From Psychroserpens burtonensis DSM 12212 (GTDB lineage Bacteria; Bacteroidota; Bacteroidia; Flavobacteriales; Flavobacteriaceae): a stretch of DNA of 64,000 bases. The number at the start of each line of letters is the position of its first letter. The stretch's first letter is position 1. A program made the translations under genes and the position numbers. Where the stretch lies: NCBI RefSeq assembly GCF_000425305.1, contig NZ_KE384346.1, positions 60,919-124,918 of the forward strand. Reading direction: 5' to 3'. Positions 63,349 to 64,000 of the stretch are shown one piece after another. Under the pieces are notes generated by a model, which saw only the letters and a program-made list of their open reading frames with translations, made no database searches and was not told the origin of the DNA.

Positions 63349-64000
63349 ATGAAAATTATGGCAACAATTTTACTCAAAACTTTAAAAAAATCATTCGTAG
63401 GTACTTTTATTCTAATATTGAGTACTACGAGTTTATTCGCTACTAATCCTTCAAATGTTTCTGATGATTCAGATCAAAGAATGAAGATTAGTCTAATGCT
63501 TAATTCTGCAGGTACATACGAAAGAGAATTATTTGTAATGGCAGATGAAAATGCAACACCTGGATATGATTCAGGTTTTGATACAGCAATTGATACAATG
63601 CAAGATGAGGATATGTACTGGTTAATTAATTCAGGAAAATATATCGAGCAAGGTATCAATGAAATTAATGAAGAAACTATTATTAAAATAGGAATGCATA
63701 CCTATGCTAATGGTCTCAATACGATTTCAATTCATAAACTTGAAAATATTCCTAGTACAATGAAAATATTTATGCATGATAAAACTTTAGGTGAATATCA
63801 TAGTATTAAAGACGGAGCTTATGAAGTGTATTTAGATGCTGGGGTGTATTTAAATAGATTTGAAATTGTGTTTTCTCAACCAGAAACATTGGGTGTCTCT
63901 CAAATTGAAACTAGAGAGAATCAATTAGATATACGTTTTTATTATGCAACAAATAAGATTGAAATAGTCAACAATGCTAATATTAATATAGAAAGTGTAA
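63349..64000 (+). CDS. Short paralogue of the T9SS protein's C-terminal part (runs off the window)
   Basis: The frame starts at ATG 63349 and is open to the end of the window (217 codons). It has a signal peptide (FVGTFILILSTTSLFA) and from about residue 44 aligns to residues 1369 onwards of the 1595-residue protein: RMKISLMLNS / RMKIGLKFNS, ADENATPGYD / ADENATMGYD, EDMYWLI / EDMYWLI, IEQGINEI / VIQGINNL, ISIHKLENIP / ISIDKLENIP, LNRFEIVF / LDRFEIVF. It then enters the sorting-domain region. It has none of the large N-terminal domains. Confidence 0.82.
   Translation, partial: MKIMATILLKTLKKSFVGTFILILSTTSLFATNPSNVSDDSDQRMKISLMLNSAGTYERELFVMADENATPGYDSGFDTAIDTMQDEDMYWLINSGKYIEQGINEINEETIIKIGMHTYANGLNTISIHKLENIPSTMKIFMHDKTLGEYHSIKDGAYEVYLDAGVYLNRFEIVFSQPETLGVSQIETRENQLDIRFYYATNKIEIVNNANINIESV

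Overview
The window is low-GC, gene-dense chromosomal DNA from a member of the Bacteroidota, most likely a marine Flavobacteriaceae. The evidence is a type-IX-secretion C-terminal domain, a CcoN-CcoO fusion, a cyclophilin-FKBP fusion, a LETM1-related protein, TAnnTTTG -7 promoter elements, a SusC-type N-terminal domain on the TonB receptor, and many Sec lipoproteins. Species cannot be fixed from the sequence alone.

Layout. 1-1520 is a non-coding array of short perfect palindromes on a 50-bp period, interrupted by three copies of a roughly 250-280 bp composite unit. 1540-4602 (minus) is a compact operon kdsD-tatC-AhpD-like-lptB, divergent from recQ (4688-6889). 7009-11127 holds a small unknown protein, a dual-family peptidyl-prolyl isomerase, a double-frameshifted gene remnant and a serine hydrolase. 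11325-15563 is an operon of two secreted proteins, a LytS-type histidine kinase that carries a 2TM module, three free-standing 2TM proteins and a LytTR response regulator. 15560-18467 (minus) has a broken J-domain-like gene, a membrane protein and a LETM1-related protein. 18621-23551 is an export/uptake operon (two half-DUF4331 proteins, a TPR lipoprotein, a TonB receptor), facing an ECF sigma/anti-sigma pair (24129-25464).

25545-54260 is a respiratory region: Cu-Zn superoxide dismutase lipoprotein, hemN, universal stress protein, two large secreted proteins (S9 peptidase and BNR-repeat protein), a nos operon for N2O reduction (cytochrome c, fasciclin protein, clade II-type nosZ, membrane protein, nosL, cupin, nosDFY), deoD, an Rrf2 regulator, a CBS protein, a PLP decarboxylase, and the cbb3 oxidase operon ccoS-NO-Q-P-G-H-TauE-like with the copper ATPase ccoI and a Crp/Fnr regulator. 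Five copies of the palindrome ATGAY-N4-RTCAT sit in front of hemN, the nos operon, the CBS gene, ccoS and ccoI. In four of them a TAnnTTTR -7 element begins exactly 36 nt after the box begins, so these genes look like one low-oxygen regulon of the local Fnr-type protein.

54315-57053 is a VWA/MoxR pair. 58045-62832 encodes a 1595-residue T9SS surface protein. The window ends inside a much smaller paralogue (63349-64000) that keeps only the C-terminal part of that protein; both genes have related, structured upstream leaders.
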